Made by a program: the position numbers and the translations under genes. The notes under the pieces are model-generated. The model was not told the origin of the DNA and searched no databases. It saw only the letters and a list, made by a program, of their open reading frames with translations. A stretch of DNA of 52,013 nucleotides from assembly GCA_028290705.1 (NCBI GenBank), contig JAQGJH010000147.1, positions 1 to 52,013 of the forward strand. Direction: 5' to 3'. Each line of letters begins with the position of its first letter. Positions within the stretch are counted from its first letter, which is position 1. This DNA is from Hyphomicrobiales bacterium (GTDB taxonomy: Bacteria; Pseudomonadota; Alphaproteobacteria; Rhizobiales; Beijerinckiaceae). Positions 1 through 9,880 of this stretch are shown here, in pieces.

Positions 1-23
1 CGTGAAGGCGGCGGCCCTCCTGC

Positions 24-887
24 TCAACGCGGCCCTACTTCGCACCCGCCGCCATTCGCCTTGAGCGACGCACAAAGCTCCGAGGCGCGGGCTTGGCTCA
101 TGCCGCTCATCCGGACGCGATACAGTGTGGCATCGCCAACGCGCACACGCCGATAGGTCAACCGGCCGCCGGCGAGTTGCGCGCCATACTTCCTTTGAAC
201 TTCACCCAGGAGGTTGCGGGCCTCCTGCTCGTCCGGCGCGGCTTCGTCGAAGTAGACCGCATAGTCCTGACCATCGACCGTGTCCGTACCCGCGGGAGTC
301 GATGTCGGAAACGCCCCCGTGAGATCGACCGGTGCGCCGGTCCGCGCCGCTGAGCCGTCAGTCGTCGGGGGCGATTGCGGCACTGTGGAGGTCGCGGCAT
401 CCGACGCGCTCGAGTTCATCGAAGAACCCGAATCGACAGGCGTTTCAAAGAGCGATGCCGTCTGCTGCGGCTCGGAACGTTGCGGTATCGGGGCGAGCGG
501 CGTCGCGATCGAGGGCACGACCGTCGGGGGCGTCGAGGAAGCGGACGCTGCCGGTCCGCGCGGCGGGCTATCGGTCGGGGCTGACGGCGTGGTGCGGACA
601 TCGCGAACGGCTGGAGCCGGGGCTGCGACGAGCGGCTGCGACTGTTGGGCCTGGATCCGCGGCGGAATCGTCGCGACGGTTTCGCTCTCGCCCGCGGCCT
701 GGCGGGTCGTGCGGGAGCCTGATTTCGGCGCCATGTCGACGATCACGATCGCCAGCACGGCGATCAGCGCCAAGGGCGCCACCAGGATGATCAAACCCGG
801 GAATTTGCTTCTCCGGCGCCGGATGGGCGCCGGCGACAGCCAGAGAATCTCACCCTCCCGGGGAGAGGATCTTCGAAAGGGATTCAT
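24..887 (-). CDS. SPOR-domain membrane-anchored protein
   Basis: The 287-residue product has a basic cytoplasmic N-terminus, one hydrophobic segment at about residues 30-50, a long low-complexity linker rich in Pro, Ser, Thr and Ala (about 60-200), and a compact C-terminal domain (about 205-287). The last domain has the SPOR pattern: a Y-A-V-Y-F strand, a helix with a conserved LL-EVQ run, and a closing strand ending in G-G-G-C-E-V. SPOR domains bind denuded glycan strands of septal peptidoglycan, so a periplasmic, division-associated role is inferred from the architecture. It lies 88 bases downstream of the membrane-protein gene on the same strand and may be transcribed with it. The Shine-Dalgarno sequence is weak. 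The family assignment is good; the exact role is unknown. Confidence 0.75.
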   Translation of the reverse strand: MNPFRRSSPREGEILWLSPAPIRRRRSKFPGLIILVAPLALIAVLAIVIVDMAPKSGSRTTRQAAGESETVATIPPRIQAQQSQPLVAAPAPAVRDVRTTPSAPTDSPPRGPAASASSTPPTVVPSIATPLAPIPQRSEPQQTASLFETPVDSGSSMNSSASDAATSTVPQSPPTTDGSAARTGAPVDLTGAFPTSTPAGTDTVDGQDYAVYFDEAAPDEQEARNLLGEVQRKYGAQLAGGRLTYRRVRVGDATLYRVRMSGMSQARASELCASLKANGGGCEVGPR

Positions 888-975
888 TCAGAACTCGTCT
901 GGTTCAACTGCTGCTCGTCGGACTTTCGCTCCGTCGCGGAAAGCTCCGCGACCGAAGGTCCATCACCGGTCTCAC

Positions 976-2967
976 TCAGCGTGCAGGCCGCGCCGCATCT
1001 GCACAGGAGCGGACAGCGTAACGCGTCGTGCGCTTCCACTCCAACCCCCGTGCTGAAGTTTGCAGGGTAAAAGCCGGATACGGAGACTCGACTTCGACCG
1101 TACCCGGCCCTGCCAGATCGCCTTCCGATAATGGCGTCACGATGGCAACCGGCGCATCGCCTCGGGCGCAGACGGCGTCCAGCGCGTGCTGAGCAGGAGC
1201 CGCCGGCGTCGCCGGTTCCTGCAGTGGGTCTTGCTGGGAGGTCCACGGCCGCAGCAGTTTCGGTGTCTCCAGCCCGAGCGACACGAGGGTCTCGGCGCGC
1301 TCGCCCCAACGCATCGCGAAGGCTCGTGAAAACACCAGGCTGGATCCCTGTATGGCTGCGGCCCAGTTTGGATGGCCGGCCCAGTACCAAGTCTCCTTGC
1401 CGCCGCCGATCCAGAGCACCTCACCGCGTGACGGGAGAGCCGCCACGAGTCCGTCCGGCGCGCTGCCCGATTCGAAGGACTTCTGAAGGCGGGTGCGATC
1501 ATCGAACCAGAAAAGGGCCAAGGTCCCGAGCACCAGCGTCGGGGCGATGACGACGAGCGCCGTCCAGCGCTTCGGCGCCAGCGCCATCCAGATCGCCGCC
1601 ACCCCGGCTGGCAGCGCAAGTGGATGAACGCTCCACAGATAGGCGCGCTCAAATTCGAAGCCCGGCCCAGCATTCCGAGTCGAACGCCAAAGGGCTTCCA
1701 AGGGAAGGCCGATCCAGGCGAGCGCCGCGACCGCCACGAAAGCGAACAGGATGGGCGTCCAGATCCGCGACATGTGCGGCCGAAGTCTTTCGCTCTCGTT
1801 CAGCAGAAACCAGGCGGCTGCCACTGCCGGAAGAGCGATGGTCCAGGCGTCTCTGCAGATCCAGCCAAGGGCGAGAAAGGCCAGGCTAGCCCGCTCGGGC
1901 GTTCCCAGAGGCCAAAGTTTCAAGGCCGCGAGGGCCAAGGCGAGCGGCGCGAGCACGGCGGCGATCCACAGGACGCGCCAGGGCTGGATCTGAACGATGA
2001 GCAGGGAGGGCCAGAGATCACCCCAGGCGACGGCAAGCGCCAATCCGGCGAAACCGGCGAAGAGCGCAGACAGGAAAAGGCGTCTGGCTGGCCCTGAAAC
2101 CAGACGCGCCGTGATCAGCAGGGTGGCGGCCTGAACGCCCAGTCCCGTCCAGTGAGCCGTGGGCCAGAGAGTGGGAAAAAGATAGGCCGTGCGCCGGTCA
2201 AGCAGGCTACGCCAGTCCTGGTCCAGAGAGACCAGAAGATCGGCCGCCAAAGGCAAGCCCGCGACGGCCGCAGCGGCCAGCGCCGCGACGGCGGCCGGCG
2301 CGAGCCACCACAGGCGGGGCCTCTGCAGCGCCAGGTACATGAAGCCGACGCCGAAGCCAGCAAGCCCCATGATCGGATGAAACAAAAGCGCGAGAACGCC
2401 ACAGGCCGTCGCGACCGCGATGCGGTTGCGCAGCAGGAAGGCCAGCGCTGCGAGCACGCAGGCTTCCGCATAGGGGCGCGGCACCGCCATGGCTTCCGCG
2501 GCGGAGAGAACGTCGAAGGCGACATAGGACAGCGGACAGGTCGCCACGAAGACCAGCATGGCGAAGGTGGTGCGGTTCGTGTCTGACGGAAGTTGGGGCG
2601 ACAGCCGGTCGGCCACGACGCGCGCCAGGAAGGCCACGGCGGCAAACCACAGCACGAGCCCGCCGAGCGCGAGCACCATGGCGGCGGTGGCGGGCGGCAT
2701 GACGTCCAGAAATACCGACAGCATCGGCGTGAAGATCGTATAGCCGGTCTGCGTATCGGCGAGGAACATGGCGTCCTGCCCAAGCCCCTGCGGATCGCGC
2801 CGTGCGAGCTCGCGCGTCACGTAGATCAAGGCGTCGCCATTGATGCCGCGATAGGCCCGCGTCAGCACGAAAAGCGTGAAGGCCAGGCAGGCCGTCCAGA
2901 TGAAGGCCGTCGTGCGGGCCTTTTCACCACTGTCTTCACCAGTGCGGCTCGCTGCGCCCTTGGGCAC
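976..2967 (-). CDS. Polytopic membrane protein, possible glycosyltransferase-like envelope protein
   Basis: This 663-residue protein is dominated by hydrophobic segments (roughly a dozen membrane spans from residue 20 to 480), followed by a soluble, probably periplasmic C-terminal part. I do not recognise a named family with certainty. The overall shape, many spans and then a globular tail, resembles GT-C-fold membrane glycosyltransferases, but I cannot point to a catalytic motif. It starts at a GTG three bases after the GtrA stop codon, which implies translational coupling. The neighbours, a GtrA-like protein and a UDP-galactopyranose-mutase-like flavoprotein, suggest sugar or lipid-linked glycan modification at the cell surface. 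That role is inferred from context only. Confidence 0.6.
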   Translation of the reverse strand: MPKGAASRTGEDSGEKARTTAFIWTACLAFTLFVLTRAYRGINGDALIYVTRELARRDPQGLGQDAMFLADTQTGYTIFTPMLSVFLDVMPPATAAMVLALGGLVLWFAAVAFLARVVADRLSPQLPSDTNRTTFAMLVFVATCPLSYVAFDVLSAAEAMAVPRPYAEACVLAALAFLLRNRIAVATACGVLALLFHPIMGLAGFGVGFMYLALQRPRLWWLAPAAVAALAAAAVAGLPLAADLLVSLDQDWRSLLDRRTAYLFPTLWPTAHWTGLGVQAATLLITARLVSGPARRLFLSALFAGFAGLALAVAWGDLWPSLLIVQIQPWRVLWIAAVLAPLALALAALKLWPLGTPERASLAFLALGWICRDAWTIALPAVAAAWFLLNESERLRPHMSRIWTPILFAFVAVAALAWIGLPLEALWRSTRNAGPGFEFERAYLWSVHPLALPAGVAAIWMALAPKRWTALVVIAPTLVLGTLALFWFDDRTRLQKSFESGSAPDGLVAALPSRGEVLWIGGGKETWYWAGHPNWAAAIQGSSLVFSRAFAMRWGERAETLVSLGLETPKLLRPWTSQQDPLQEPATPAAPAQHALDAVCARGDAPVAIVTPLSEGDLAGPGTVEVESPYPAFTLQTSARGLEWKRTTRYAVRSCADAARPAR

Positions 2968-2970
2968 GTC

Positions 2971-3417
2971 TCAGGCCTTTGCCGAGAAGAGAGCGAGACG
3001 GCGCGCCGTGAAGTTGAACAAGAAGACGAAGCCCGCGGTCGGAATTTTTGCCACGCCGACCGCGAGGCCCGCGCGTTCAACCAAAAGATGAAGCAGAACC
3101 TGCGTAATGGCGAGACCGAGCATGCCGATGATCACGAAGCCGACGAACTCCGTACGCTGGTTCGTGAGGCGGCGCTGCTCGAAGACGTATCGCACGCTGA
3201 GTTCGTAGGCGACCAGCAGGCCGGCAGAAAACCCGAGCGCCGCCGCCAGCAGGTAGTGGACGCCGAGAAGATGATGTGCGGTGAGAAGGATGCCCATGTC
3301 GGTTGCGAGCGCCACCGCACTGCAGAGTCCATAGCGCCACAATTCGCCGACGATGATGCGCAGTCTTTGCCCGGACGTCTGTTCCGACTGCGCCAGTGCA
3401 ATCCGATCAGGCGGCAC
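2971..3417 (-). CDS. GtrA family membrane protein
   Basis: The 148-residue product has four closely spaced hydrophobic helices after a short polar N-terminus and ends with the F-N-F-x-x-R-R pattern typical of GtrA proteins. Members of this family are small four-span proteins thought to help move polyprenyl-phosphate-linked sugars across the cytoplasmic membrane for cell-surface polysaccharide modification. The GTG start overlaps the end of the upstream flavoprotein gene by 11 bases, and the stop is followed three bases later by the next start, so the three genes form a tightly coupled minus-strand operon. The family call is firm; the glycan handled is unknown. Confidence 0.8.
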   Translation of the reverse strand: MPPDRIALAQSEQTSGQRLRIIVGELWRYGLCSAVALATDMGILLTAHHLLGVHYLLAAALGFSAGLLVAYELSVRYVFEQRRLTNQRTEFVGFVIIGMLGLAITQVLLHLLVERAGLAVGVAKIPTAGFVFLFNFTARRLALFSAKA

Positions 3418-4900
3418 GGCGGGGAACCAGACGCACGCTGTTCAGAGCTTCCTGTGCGCCCGACGGCCCCTGCTCGCCATATTCGGCATCCTCGTTCACC
3501 TGCCAGACGTCATAGACGGTTTCACCCGCGAGGATGTTCATCGCGGTGAGCAGGCCCGTCATCATGGCGTGGTCCTGATTGTTGTACTTGTGCATGCCGT
3601 TGCGGCCGACGAGATGCAGCGTCGGATACCTGCTGGCGATTTCGCCCCGGATGAGCGCGACGTGGTCGGCATAGCTGTCATCGTAGACGGGATAGGCCTT
3701 GGGCTGACGCACGATGGTCGCGTCCACGACGTCTTCCGCACGCATCAAACCGATCTTGGCGATTTCCGTCTTGGCGAGTTCGATCAGATCGGCATCCGAC
3801 GACGTCCAGAGCCCGTCACCCTCGAAGCAGAAATACTCGAGTCCGAGGCAGGTCGACACGTCGTCGGGCAGCATTTCCGGCGACCATGACCGGAAGTTCT
3901 GGACGCGACCGACCTTGACGGACGGATCGTGGATATAAACCCAATTGTCGGGCAGGACGATGTCGGACCGGCCGATGAGGACCACGGTCAGGAAGTCGCG
4001 ATACTTCAGTTCGCGCGCATGCAGCAGGCTGAGCGGCGTCGGTTTGATGGCGCGCATGAGGTCGCGGATCGGAGCCGAGGAGATCACGCGCCGGGCCCGA
4101 TAGATCTGTTCGGAGCCCGAAGCGTCGCGTGTCGTGACGGTCCAGATCCGGGCTTCTTCGTTCCAGTCGAGCGCGACAACGCCGCGGTCCATGTCGATCT
4201 GGCCACCCAGATCGCGGATCTTCCTGGCCGCCGCATCCCACATCATGCCGGGACCGCGACGCGGATAGCGGAAGGATTCGATGAGGCTCTTGGCCGAACC
4301 CGATGCGCCCGACTTGCGGCCCAGCGAGCGGCGAAGGCCGTCCATCACGGCGGCCCAGAGATCGAGACCCTTGATGCGCTGCGCGGCCCAGTCGGCCGAG
4401 ATTTCGTCGCAGCCCATGCCCCACACCTTCTCGGTGTAGGTCTTGAAGAAGATCGAAAACAGCCGCTCGCCGAAGTTGTTTCGCACCCATTGATGGAAGG
4501 TGCGCGGCTTCTCGATCGGGAACAGCTTCGCCCAGCCGAAGGACGCGACGCAGGCCGCGCTTTGCAAGATGCCGAGGTTGCGCAGCGCCTCGAAGGCCTT
4601 CAGCGGATACGAATAGAACTTGCCGCGATAATAGATGCGGGACAGGCGCGGGCGTTCGATGAAATCGTCCGGCAGAATCTCGTTCCAGAGATCGACGATC
4701 TCCTTCGATTTCGAAAAAAAGCGATGGCCGCCGATGTCGAAGAGGAAGCCCTTGTAGCTTGCCGTCCGGCTGATGCCGCCGACATAGGTCGGATCCTGCT
4801 CGAGGACCACGACCTCATGGCCGGCCTTGGCCAGCGTATAGGCGGAGGTCAGCCCAGCCGGGCCGGCCCCAACAATCAAGGTCTCGTACAAATGCGTCAT
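3407..4900 (-). CDS. FAD-dependent oxidoreductase, UDP-galactopyranose mutase-like
   Basis: The protein (about 497 residues) opens with a dinucleotide-binding motif (VGAGPAGL), then E-Q-D and the G-G-I-S-R-T segment. A D-I-G-G-H-R-F-F block follows, as in UDP-galactopyranose mutase and protoporphyrinogen-oxidase-type flavoproteins. The family members in this context act on sugar nucleotides or polyprenyl-linked intermediates; the substrate here is unknown. The start was placed at the ATG at 4900 because a GGAG sits just upstream and the FAD motif begins within ten residues; a longer in-frame reading from 4978 would add an unconserved leader. It is the first gene of a minus-strand envelope cluster with GtrA and a polytopic membrane protein, and is divergent from the L-2-hydroxyglutarate oxidase-like gene. 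Confidence 0.75.
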   Translation of the reverse strand: MTHLYETLIVGAGPAGLTSAYTLAKAGHEVVVLEQDPTYVGGISRTASYKGFLFDIGGHRFFSKSKEIVDLWNEILPDDFIERPRLSRIYYRGKFYSYPLKAFEALRNLGILQSAACVASFGWAKLFPIEKPRTFHQWVRNNFGERLFSIFFKTYTEKVWGMGCDEISADWAAQRIKGLDLWAAVMDGLRRSLGRKSGASGSAKSLIESFRYPRRGPGMMWDAAARKIRDLGGQIDMDRGVVALDWNEEARIWTVTTRDASGSEQIYRARRVISSAPIRDLMRAIKPTPLSLLHARELKYRDFLTVVLIGRSDIVLPDNWVYIHDPSVKVGRVQNFRSWSPEMLPDDVSTCLGLEYFCFEGDGLWTSSDADLIELAKTEIAKIGLMRAEDVVDATIVRQPKAYPVYDDSYADHVALIRGEIASRYPTLHLVGRNGMHKYNNQDHAMMTGLLTAMNILAGETVYDVWQVNEDAEYGEQGPSGAQEALNSVRLVPRRAA

Positions 4901-5043
4901 TGTCGCTCCGCGTCCCGGAGCAGAATGACGACGCGGGGTTAACGCTGTATTTAAATGTGCAACACCCTGTAACTCCAACCTTTATACTTGCGACCGGCAG
5001 ATCCGGACGGGCGGCTTCGGCCAGAATCACTCGGGAACGCGTC
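4901..5043. promoter_or_regulatory. Divergent intergenic region with candidate promoter
   Basis: This 143-base gap separates two divergent flavoprotein genes and is visibly more A+T-rich than its surroundings around 4939-4990. A TATACT hexamer at 4983-4988 matches the -10 consensus at five of six positions for plus-strand transcription toward 5044. The matching -35 position carries only a poor match, so the assignment is tentative. I see no clear operator dyad. Confidence 0.3.
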
Positions 5044-6165
5044 ATGGATGAAGTGGAAGTCGTTGTCATCGGGGCGGGCGTCGTCGGGCTGGCGGTGGCG
5101 CGCGAACTGGCGATGCGCGGCCGCGAAGTCGTCGTGCTGGAAGCCGCGGACGCCATCGGGACGGGGACCTCCTCGCGCAACAGCGAAGTCATCCACGCCG
5201 GGATCTATTACCCGGCCGGAAGCCTCATGGCGCGGCTCTGCGTCGAGGGGCGCGCGGCCCTGTATGAGTTCTGCGAGACGCGTCACGTTCCACACCGGCG
5301 CTGCGGCAAGCTGATCGTCGCGACATCCGAAGCCGAGACACGGGACCTGGCGTCCATCGCCGCGCGGGCGGCGCGCAACGGCGTGGCCGACCTGGTGCAG
5401 CTCTCGCGAGCTGAGACGCTCGCGCTGGAGCCTGCTGTCGCCTGCGAAGGCGCCCTCCTGTCCCCTTCGACCGGCATCATCGACAGCCATGCCTATATGC
5501 TGGCGCTCCGGGGCGAGGCCGAGGCGCATGGCGCGGCCTTCGCCTTTCTGACGCCGGTCACCGAGGCGCGATGCTCTTCCCGTGGGTTCGTGGTCTCGAC
5601 CGGAGGAGAAACTCCGATGCAGATCGGCTGCCGCATGCTGGTCAACTCGTCCGGACTTGCCGCGCCGGACCTTGCCCGCCGCATCTCGGGCTTGCCGCAG
5701 GATGACTTGCCGACCGCCTATTATGCCCGCGGCAATTACTTCACGGTCAGCGGGCGCGCGCCCTTCTCGCGCCTGATCTACCCGGTCCCGGTCCCGGGAG
5801 GGCTCGGCATCCATCTGACGCTCGATCTCGGCGGGCAGGCGCGGTTCGGTCCGGACGTCGAATGGATCGACGCGATCGACTATCGGGTCGATCCAGCCCG
5901 GGCCGACGCGTTCGCGACCGCAATCCGGCGGTATTGGCCGGGGATCCAGGCCTCCGAGCTGCAACCGGCCTATTCCGGCATTCGTCCCAAGATCGTGCCG
6001 CCCTCGGTCGCCGCGCAGGACTTCTTCATTCAGGACAGTATCCGCCACGGGGTTCGGGGGCTGATCAACCTGTTCGGCATCGAGAGCCCCGGTTTGACCG
6101 CCTCGCTGGCGATCGGCGGGGAGGTAGCCGATCGTCTTGGCCGGGATCTCGCCGCGGCATCTTGA
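5044..6165 (+). CDS. lhgO: FAD-dependent oxidoreductase, L-2-hydroxyglutarate oxidase-like
   Basis: The 373-residue protein begins with an FAD-binding motif (VVIGAGVVGLAVA) and the following acidic residue of the GR2/DAO superfamily. It then shows the S-S-R-N-S-E-V-I-H-A-G-I-Y-Y block that is distinctive of L-2-hydroxyglutarate oxidase/dehydrogenase. These enzymes oxidise L-2-hydroxyglutarate to 2-oxoglutarate and pass electrons to the quinone pool or oxygen. The ATG at 5044 was chosen because the FAD motif begins eight residues later; an upstream in-frame TTG at 4900 would add 48 unconserved residues. The gene lies 51 bases before malate synthase G on the same strand, and the pair may be cotranscribed. 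The family call is strong; substrate specificity is inferred. Confidence 0.8.
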   Translation: MDEVEVVVIGAGVVGLAVARELAMRGREVVVLEAADAIGTGTSSRNSEVIHAGIYYPAGSLMARLCVEGRAALYEFCETRHVPHRRCGKLIVATSEAETRDLASIAARAARNGVADLVQLSRAETLALEPAVACEGALLSPSTGIIDSHAYMLALRGEAEAHGAAFAFLTPVTEARCSSRGFVVSTGGETPMQIGCRMLVNSSGLAAPDLARRISGLPQDDLPTAYYARGNYFTVSGRAPFSRLIYPVPVPGGLGIHLTLDLGGQARFGPDVEWIDAIDYRVDPARADAFATAIRRYWPGIQASELQPAYSGIRPKIVPPSVAAQDFFIQDSIRHGVRGLINLFGIESPGLTASLAIGGEVADRLGRDLAAAS

Positions 6166-6216
6166 ACCGAACCCCGCGACAGGGCATGGATCGCTCTGAA
6201 CAGCGGAGCACAACAT

Positions 6217-8361
6217 ATGAGCCGTCTCAGCATCGCGGGCCTCTCGGTCGACCCCACCCTGCACGATTTCATTCGCGACGAGGCCTTGCCGCGCACGGGG
6301 GTCACGTTGGACGGTTTCTTCGGCGGGCTGGCGGGCCTGGTGAAGGATCTGGCGCCCCGTAACCGCGAGCTGCTCGACGCGCGCGATGCGCTGCAAGCCA
6401 GGATCGACGACTGGCACAGGACCCACAAGGGCACACCCGATCCGGCCGCCTACGAGGCCATGCTGCGCGAGATCGGCTATCTGCGCGACGCCCCTGCCCG
6501 CTTCAGCATCAAGACCGAAAACGTCGATGCGGAGATCGCCAGCATGGCGGGGCCGCAGCTGGTGGTGCCCATGTCCAATGCGCGCTATGCGCTGAACGCC
6601 GCCAATGCGCGCTGGGGCAGCCTCTATGACGCGCTTTATGGCACCGATGCCGTCGTGCCCGAGCCGCCCGGCAAGGGCTATGACCAGATCCGCGGCGACG
6701 CCGTGATCGCGGTGGCGAAGGCCGCCCTCGATCGCATCGCGCCCCTGGCCGAGCACACGCACGTGCAGGCGACCGCCTATTCGATCCGCGACGGCCAGCT
6801 CGTCGTGACGCTCTCCACCGGCGAAACGGCTCTGGCCGACCCGTCCCGGTTCGCCGGCTGGCTCGGCGACCCGCGCGCGCCGAGCCTCGTGCTGCTGCGC
6901 CACAACGGCCTGCATGCCGAAATCCGGATCGATCGCGCCCATCCCATCGGCAAGGACGATGCGGCGGGCGTGTCCGACGTGGTCATCGAATCCGCCCTGT
7001 CGACCATCATGGACATGGAAGACAGCGTCGCGGCCGTGGACGCGCAGGACAAGGTCGACGTCTATCGCAACTGGCTTGGCCTGATGAACGGCACGCTGAC
7101 GGCTTCTTTTGAAAAGGGCGGCAGGACCGTCGAGCGGCGGCTCGAGCCCGACCGGGAATACGAGAGCGCAAGCGGAAAGCTGACCTTGGCGGGCCGCAGC
7201 CTGATGCTGGTGCGCAACGTCGGGCACCATATGTATACGGACGCGGTTTTGGACGGCGACGGACGCGAAATCCCCGAGGGAATTCTCGATGCGGCCGTGA
7301 GCGTGCTGATCGCCATGCACGATCTCGCCGGCAAGGGACCGATCCGCAACAGCCGCAAGGGATCGGTCTATATCGTCAAGCCGAAGATGCACGGCCCCGA
7401 CGAAGTCGCGTTCGCCAACGAGTTGTTCGCAAGGGTCGAAGACATGCTCGGGCTCAAGCGCAACGTCGTGAAGATGGGCATCATGGACGAGGAGCGCCGG
7501 ACAACGGTGAATCTCGCGGCCTGCATCGCGGCCGCAAGCGAGCGCGTCGTGTTCATCAACACGGGCTTTCTGGATCGCACCGGCGACGAGATCCACACTT
7601 CGATCGAAGCCGGCCCGGTGGTGCGCAAGAACGACATCAAGGCGACGCCCTGGATCAAGGCCTACGAAGACTCCAACGTCGACGTGGGCATGGCCTGCGG
7701 ATTGCCCGGGCATGCGCAGATCGGCAAAGGCATGTGGGCTGCGCCGGACCGCATGGCCGACATGATGAGCCAGAAGATCGGTCACCCGATGTCAGGCGCG
7801 TCGACCGCCTGGGTCCCCTCGCCCACGGCTGCGACCCTGCATGCGCTGCATTACCACGACGTCGACGTGTTCGCGCGACAGGGCGAACTGAAGTCGCGGC
7901 AGCCCGCGCGGCTCGGCGACATCCTGACCCTTCCGCTGGCGCACTCGAACTTCGCGCCGGAAGACGTGAAGCAGGAACTCGACAACAATTGCCAGGGCAT
8001 TCTGGGATACGTCGTGCGATGGGTGGACCAGGGCGTCGGCTGTTCGAAAGTGCCGGACATTCACGACGTCGGGCTGATGGAGGATCGCGCGACGCTGCGC
8101 ATTTCGAGCCAGCACATAGCCAATTGGCTGCTGCACGGCGTCGTCTCGCGCGAGCAGGTTCTTGAGGCCATGAAGCGCATGGCAGCCGTCGTCGATCGGC
8201 AGAACGCGGGCGATCCGCTGTACACGCCCATGGCCCCGGCTTTCGACGGACCGGCCTTCGAGGCCGCTTGCGACCTCGTGTTCAAGGGACGCGAGCAGCC
8301 GAACGGCTATACCGAGTGGATCCTCCACGCGCGCCGCCGCGAGGCCAAGGCGCGCGCCTGA
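6217..8361 (+). CDS. glcB: Malate synthase G
   Basis: The 714-residue protein has the full length expected of the monomeric isoform G, which condenses glyoxylate with acetyl-CoA to give malate in the cytoplasm. Conserved blocks include M-D-M-E-D-S at about residue 266, [10 protein letters not shown] at about 387 and G-I-M-D-E-E-R-R-T at about 428. The last two contain the Mg2+ and glyoxylate-binding acidic and basic residues of the family. No isocitrate lyase or glycolate oxidase gene lies in the window, so the glyoxylate source is not visible. It follows the lhgO-like gene by 51 bases and ends in a hairpin shared with a convergent dehydrogenase gene. Confidence 0.95.
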   Translation: MSRLSIAGLSVDPTLHDFIRDEALPRTGVTLDGFFGGLAGLVKDLAPRNRELLDARDALQARIDDWHRTHKGTPDPAAYEAMLREIGYLRDAPARFSIKTENVDAEIASMAGPQLVVPMSNARYALNAANARWGSLYDALYGTDAVVPEPPGKGYDQIRGDAVIAVAKAALDRIAPLAEHTHVQATAYSIRDGQLVVTLSTGETALADPSRFAGWLGDPRAPSLVLLRHNGLHAEIRIDRAHPIGKDDAAGVSDVVIESALSTIMDMEDSVAAVDAQDKVDVYRNWLGLMNGTLTASFEKGGRTVERRLEPDREYESASGKLTLAGRSLMLVRNVGHHMYTDAVLDGDGREIPEGILDAAVSVLIAMHDLAGKGPIRNSRKGSVYIVKPKMHGPDEVAFANELFARVEDMLGLKRNVVKMGIMDEERRTTVNLAACIAAASERVVFINTGFLDRTGDEIHTSIEAGPVVRKNDIKATPWIKAYEDSNVDVGMACGLPGHAQIGKGMWAAPDRMADMMSQKIGHPMSGASTAWVPSPTAATLHALHYHDVDVFARQGELKSRQPARLGDILTLPLAHSNFAPEDVKQELDNNCQGILGYVVRWVDQGVGCSKVPDIHDVGLMEDRATLRISSQHIANWLLHGVVSREQVLEAMKRMAAVVDRQNAGDPLYTPMAPAFDGPAFEAACDLVFKGREQPNGYTEWILHARRREAKARA

Positions 8362-8366
8362 GTGTG

Positions 8367-8390
8367 CGGCGCGAGCCGGAGCTCGCGCCG
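8367..8390. terminator. Hairpin between convergent glcB and aldehyde dehydrogenase genes
   Basis: A perfect ten-base-pair G+C-rich stem (arms 8367-8376 and 8381-8390) closes a CGGA tetraloop. It starts five bases after the glcB stop and ends four bases before the stop of the convergent gene. There is only a short T-containing tail (tccttc), so it may work as a bidirectional terminator or an mRNA 3' end stabiliser. Confidence 0.55.
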
Positions 8391-8394
8391 TCCT

Positions 8395-9777
8395 TCATTG
8401 CTGCACCACGACGGTCTTCACGTTGACGAACTCGTGGATGCCGAAGCGTCCGCATTCGCGGCCATAGCCGGAATGCTTGACGCCTCCGAAGGGCAGCCTC
8501 GGGTCGGATTTGACGTTGGCGTTGACGAAGCTCAGGCCGGCCTCGAGCCGCTCCGCCGCAATCATCTCGCCGCGAGCGAGATCGCGTGTCAGCACGCCTG
8601 ATCCGAGACCGAAGTCGGAGGCATTCGCGATACGGATCGCATCCTCCTCGTCCCGCGCCTCGATGATCGCCGCGACGGGACCGAAGACTTCGTCGTCATG
8701 CGCGGGCTGGCCGGGCTTCACGTCGGTGAGGACCGTGGCCGGATAATACGCGCCTCGCCGATCCGGAGTCTCGCCCCCGAGCAGGATCCGCGCGCCGCCC
8801 TGCACGCTTTTCTCGACCTGTGCGTGGATCTCGTCGCGTGCCTTCACGCTCTGCATGGGCCCAAGCTTCGTGCCTTCGCGGGTGGGATCGCCCATCTCGT
8901 AGATCCGCATGGCTTCGACGAAGGCGCGTTCGAAGGCGTCGCGGATCTGCGACACGACGATGAACCGCTTGCCGGCGATGCAACTCTGCCCGCCATTGAC
9001 CATGCGGGCAGACGCCGCGACCTTGGCAGCCGCTTCGACGTCGGCATCGGCCAGCACGAGGTAGGCATCGGAGCCACCGAGTTCGAGCACAGTCTTCTTC
9101 AGCGCCTTGCCGGCAGCAGCGGCGACGGCCCGGCCGGCCGCGACGCTGCCCGTCAAAGTCACGGCAGCTATGTCGTCCGATTCGATCAAGCCTTCGATGT
9201 CTGAGCTCGGCAACAGCACGGTCCGGAACAGCGCGTCCGGAAAGCCGGCATCGCGGAAGATTTCCTCGATGGCCAGGGCGCAGCCAGGCACGTTGCTGGC
9301 ATGTTTCAGGATCGCGCCATTGCCCGCCATCAAGGCCGGGGCGGCGAAGCGGATGGCCTGCCAGAACGGGAAATTCCAGGGCATGATGGCCAGGACGACG
9401 CCCAGCGGATTGTAGGTCACGAAGGCGCGCGGGCCGCCGATGTCGACGACCTCTCGCGAGAGAAACACGGCAGCCTCTTCGGCGAAGAAATCGCAATGGC
9501 CGGCGCATTTGTCGATTTCGGCCCGGCCTTCGTCCACGGTCTTGCCCATTTCCTCCGTCATCAGCGCCGCGAGCGTGTCGCGCCGCGACCGCAACAGTTG
9601 GGCGGCCTTCTTCATGAAACGGGACCGCTCACCGAAGCTCGTGCTTCGCCATTTCTGCTGGGCCGCACGCGCGTCTTTGGCGAGGCTCAGCGCTCGCCGC
9701 AGGTCATGGGGCGCATAGGAACGCCCCTGCTCGCCCGTGGCGGGATTGGTCGTGGTCATGCGCCGATCAGACGACAT
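8395..9777 (-). CDS. NAD(P)-dependent succinate-semialdehyde dehydrogenase family protein
   Basis: This 460-residue aldehyde dehydrogenase oxidises short aldehydes, probably succinate semialdehyde to succinate. The N-P-A-T-G-E opening, P-W-N-F-P-F-W-Q (about 133-140), the catalytic glutamate in L-E-L-G-G (Glu232) and the nucleophile in G-Q-S-C-I-A (Cys266) are all present. The start at 9777 was chosen because AGGAG lies eight bases upstream; the reading frame extends further to 9942 but that leader looks non-coding and would run over the upstream region. The specificity call rests on overall resemblance to the GabD/Sad group, and related glutarate- or lactaldehyde-type enzymes cannot be excluded. 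It is convergent with glcB. Confidence 0.85.
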   Translation of the reverse strand: MSSDRRMTTTNPATGEQGRSYAPHDLRRALSLAKDARAAQQKWRSTSFGERSRFMKKAAQLLRSRRDTLAALMTEEMGKTVDEGRAEIDKCAGHCDFFAEEAAVFLSREVVDIGGPRAFVTYNPLGVVLAIMPWNFPFWQAIRFAAPALMAGNGAILKHASNVPGCALAIEEIFRDAGFPDALFRTVLLPSSDIEGLIESDDIAAVTLTGSVAAGRAVAAAAGKALKKTVLELGGSDAYLVLADADVEAAAKVAASARMVNGGQSCIAGKRFIVVSQIRDAFERAFVEAMRIYEMGDPTREGTKLGPMQSVKARDEIHAQVEKSVQGGARILLGGETPDRRGAYYPATVLTDVKPGQPAHDDEVFGPVAAIIEARDEEDAIRIANASDFGLGSGVLTRDLARGEMIAAERLEAGLSFVNANVKSDPRLPFGGVKHSGYGRECGRFGIHEFVNVKTVVVQQ

Positions 9778-9880
9778 CGGGTTTACTCCTGCGGCGGGTT
9801 CTGCCACAAACATGGGACGGACGCTGGAGAAGTCACTCGCGCCCGTTCCCGGACCCTCACAATAAAAATTCAGGATGCGC

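Noticed and set aside
2593-3549. Plus-strand open frame across the GtrA and membrane-protein genes
   Set aside because: It has a charged, low-complexity translation and no motif, and it lies opposite a coupled operon.
4951-7785. Very long minus-strand open frame antisense to lhgO and malate synthase G
   Set aside because: Its translation is rich in Arg, His, Asp and Gly with no family motif, and it mirrors strongly supported genes. Long antisense frames are expected at this G+C content.
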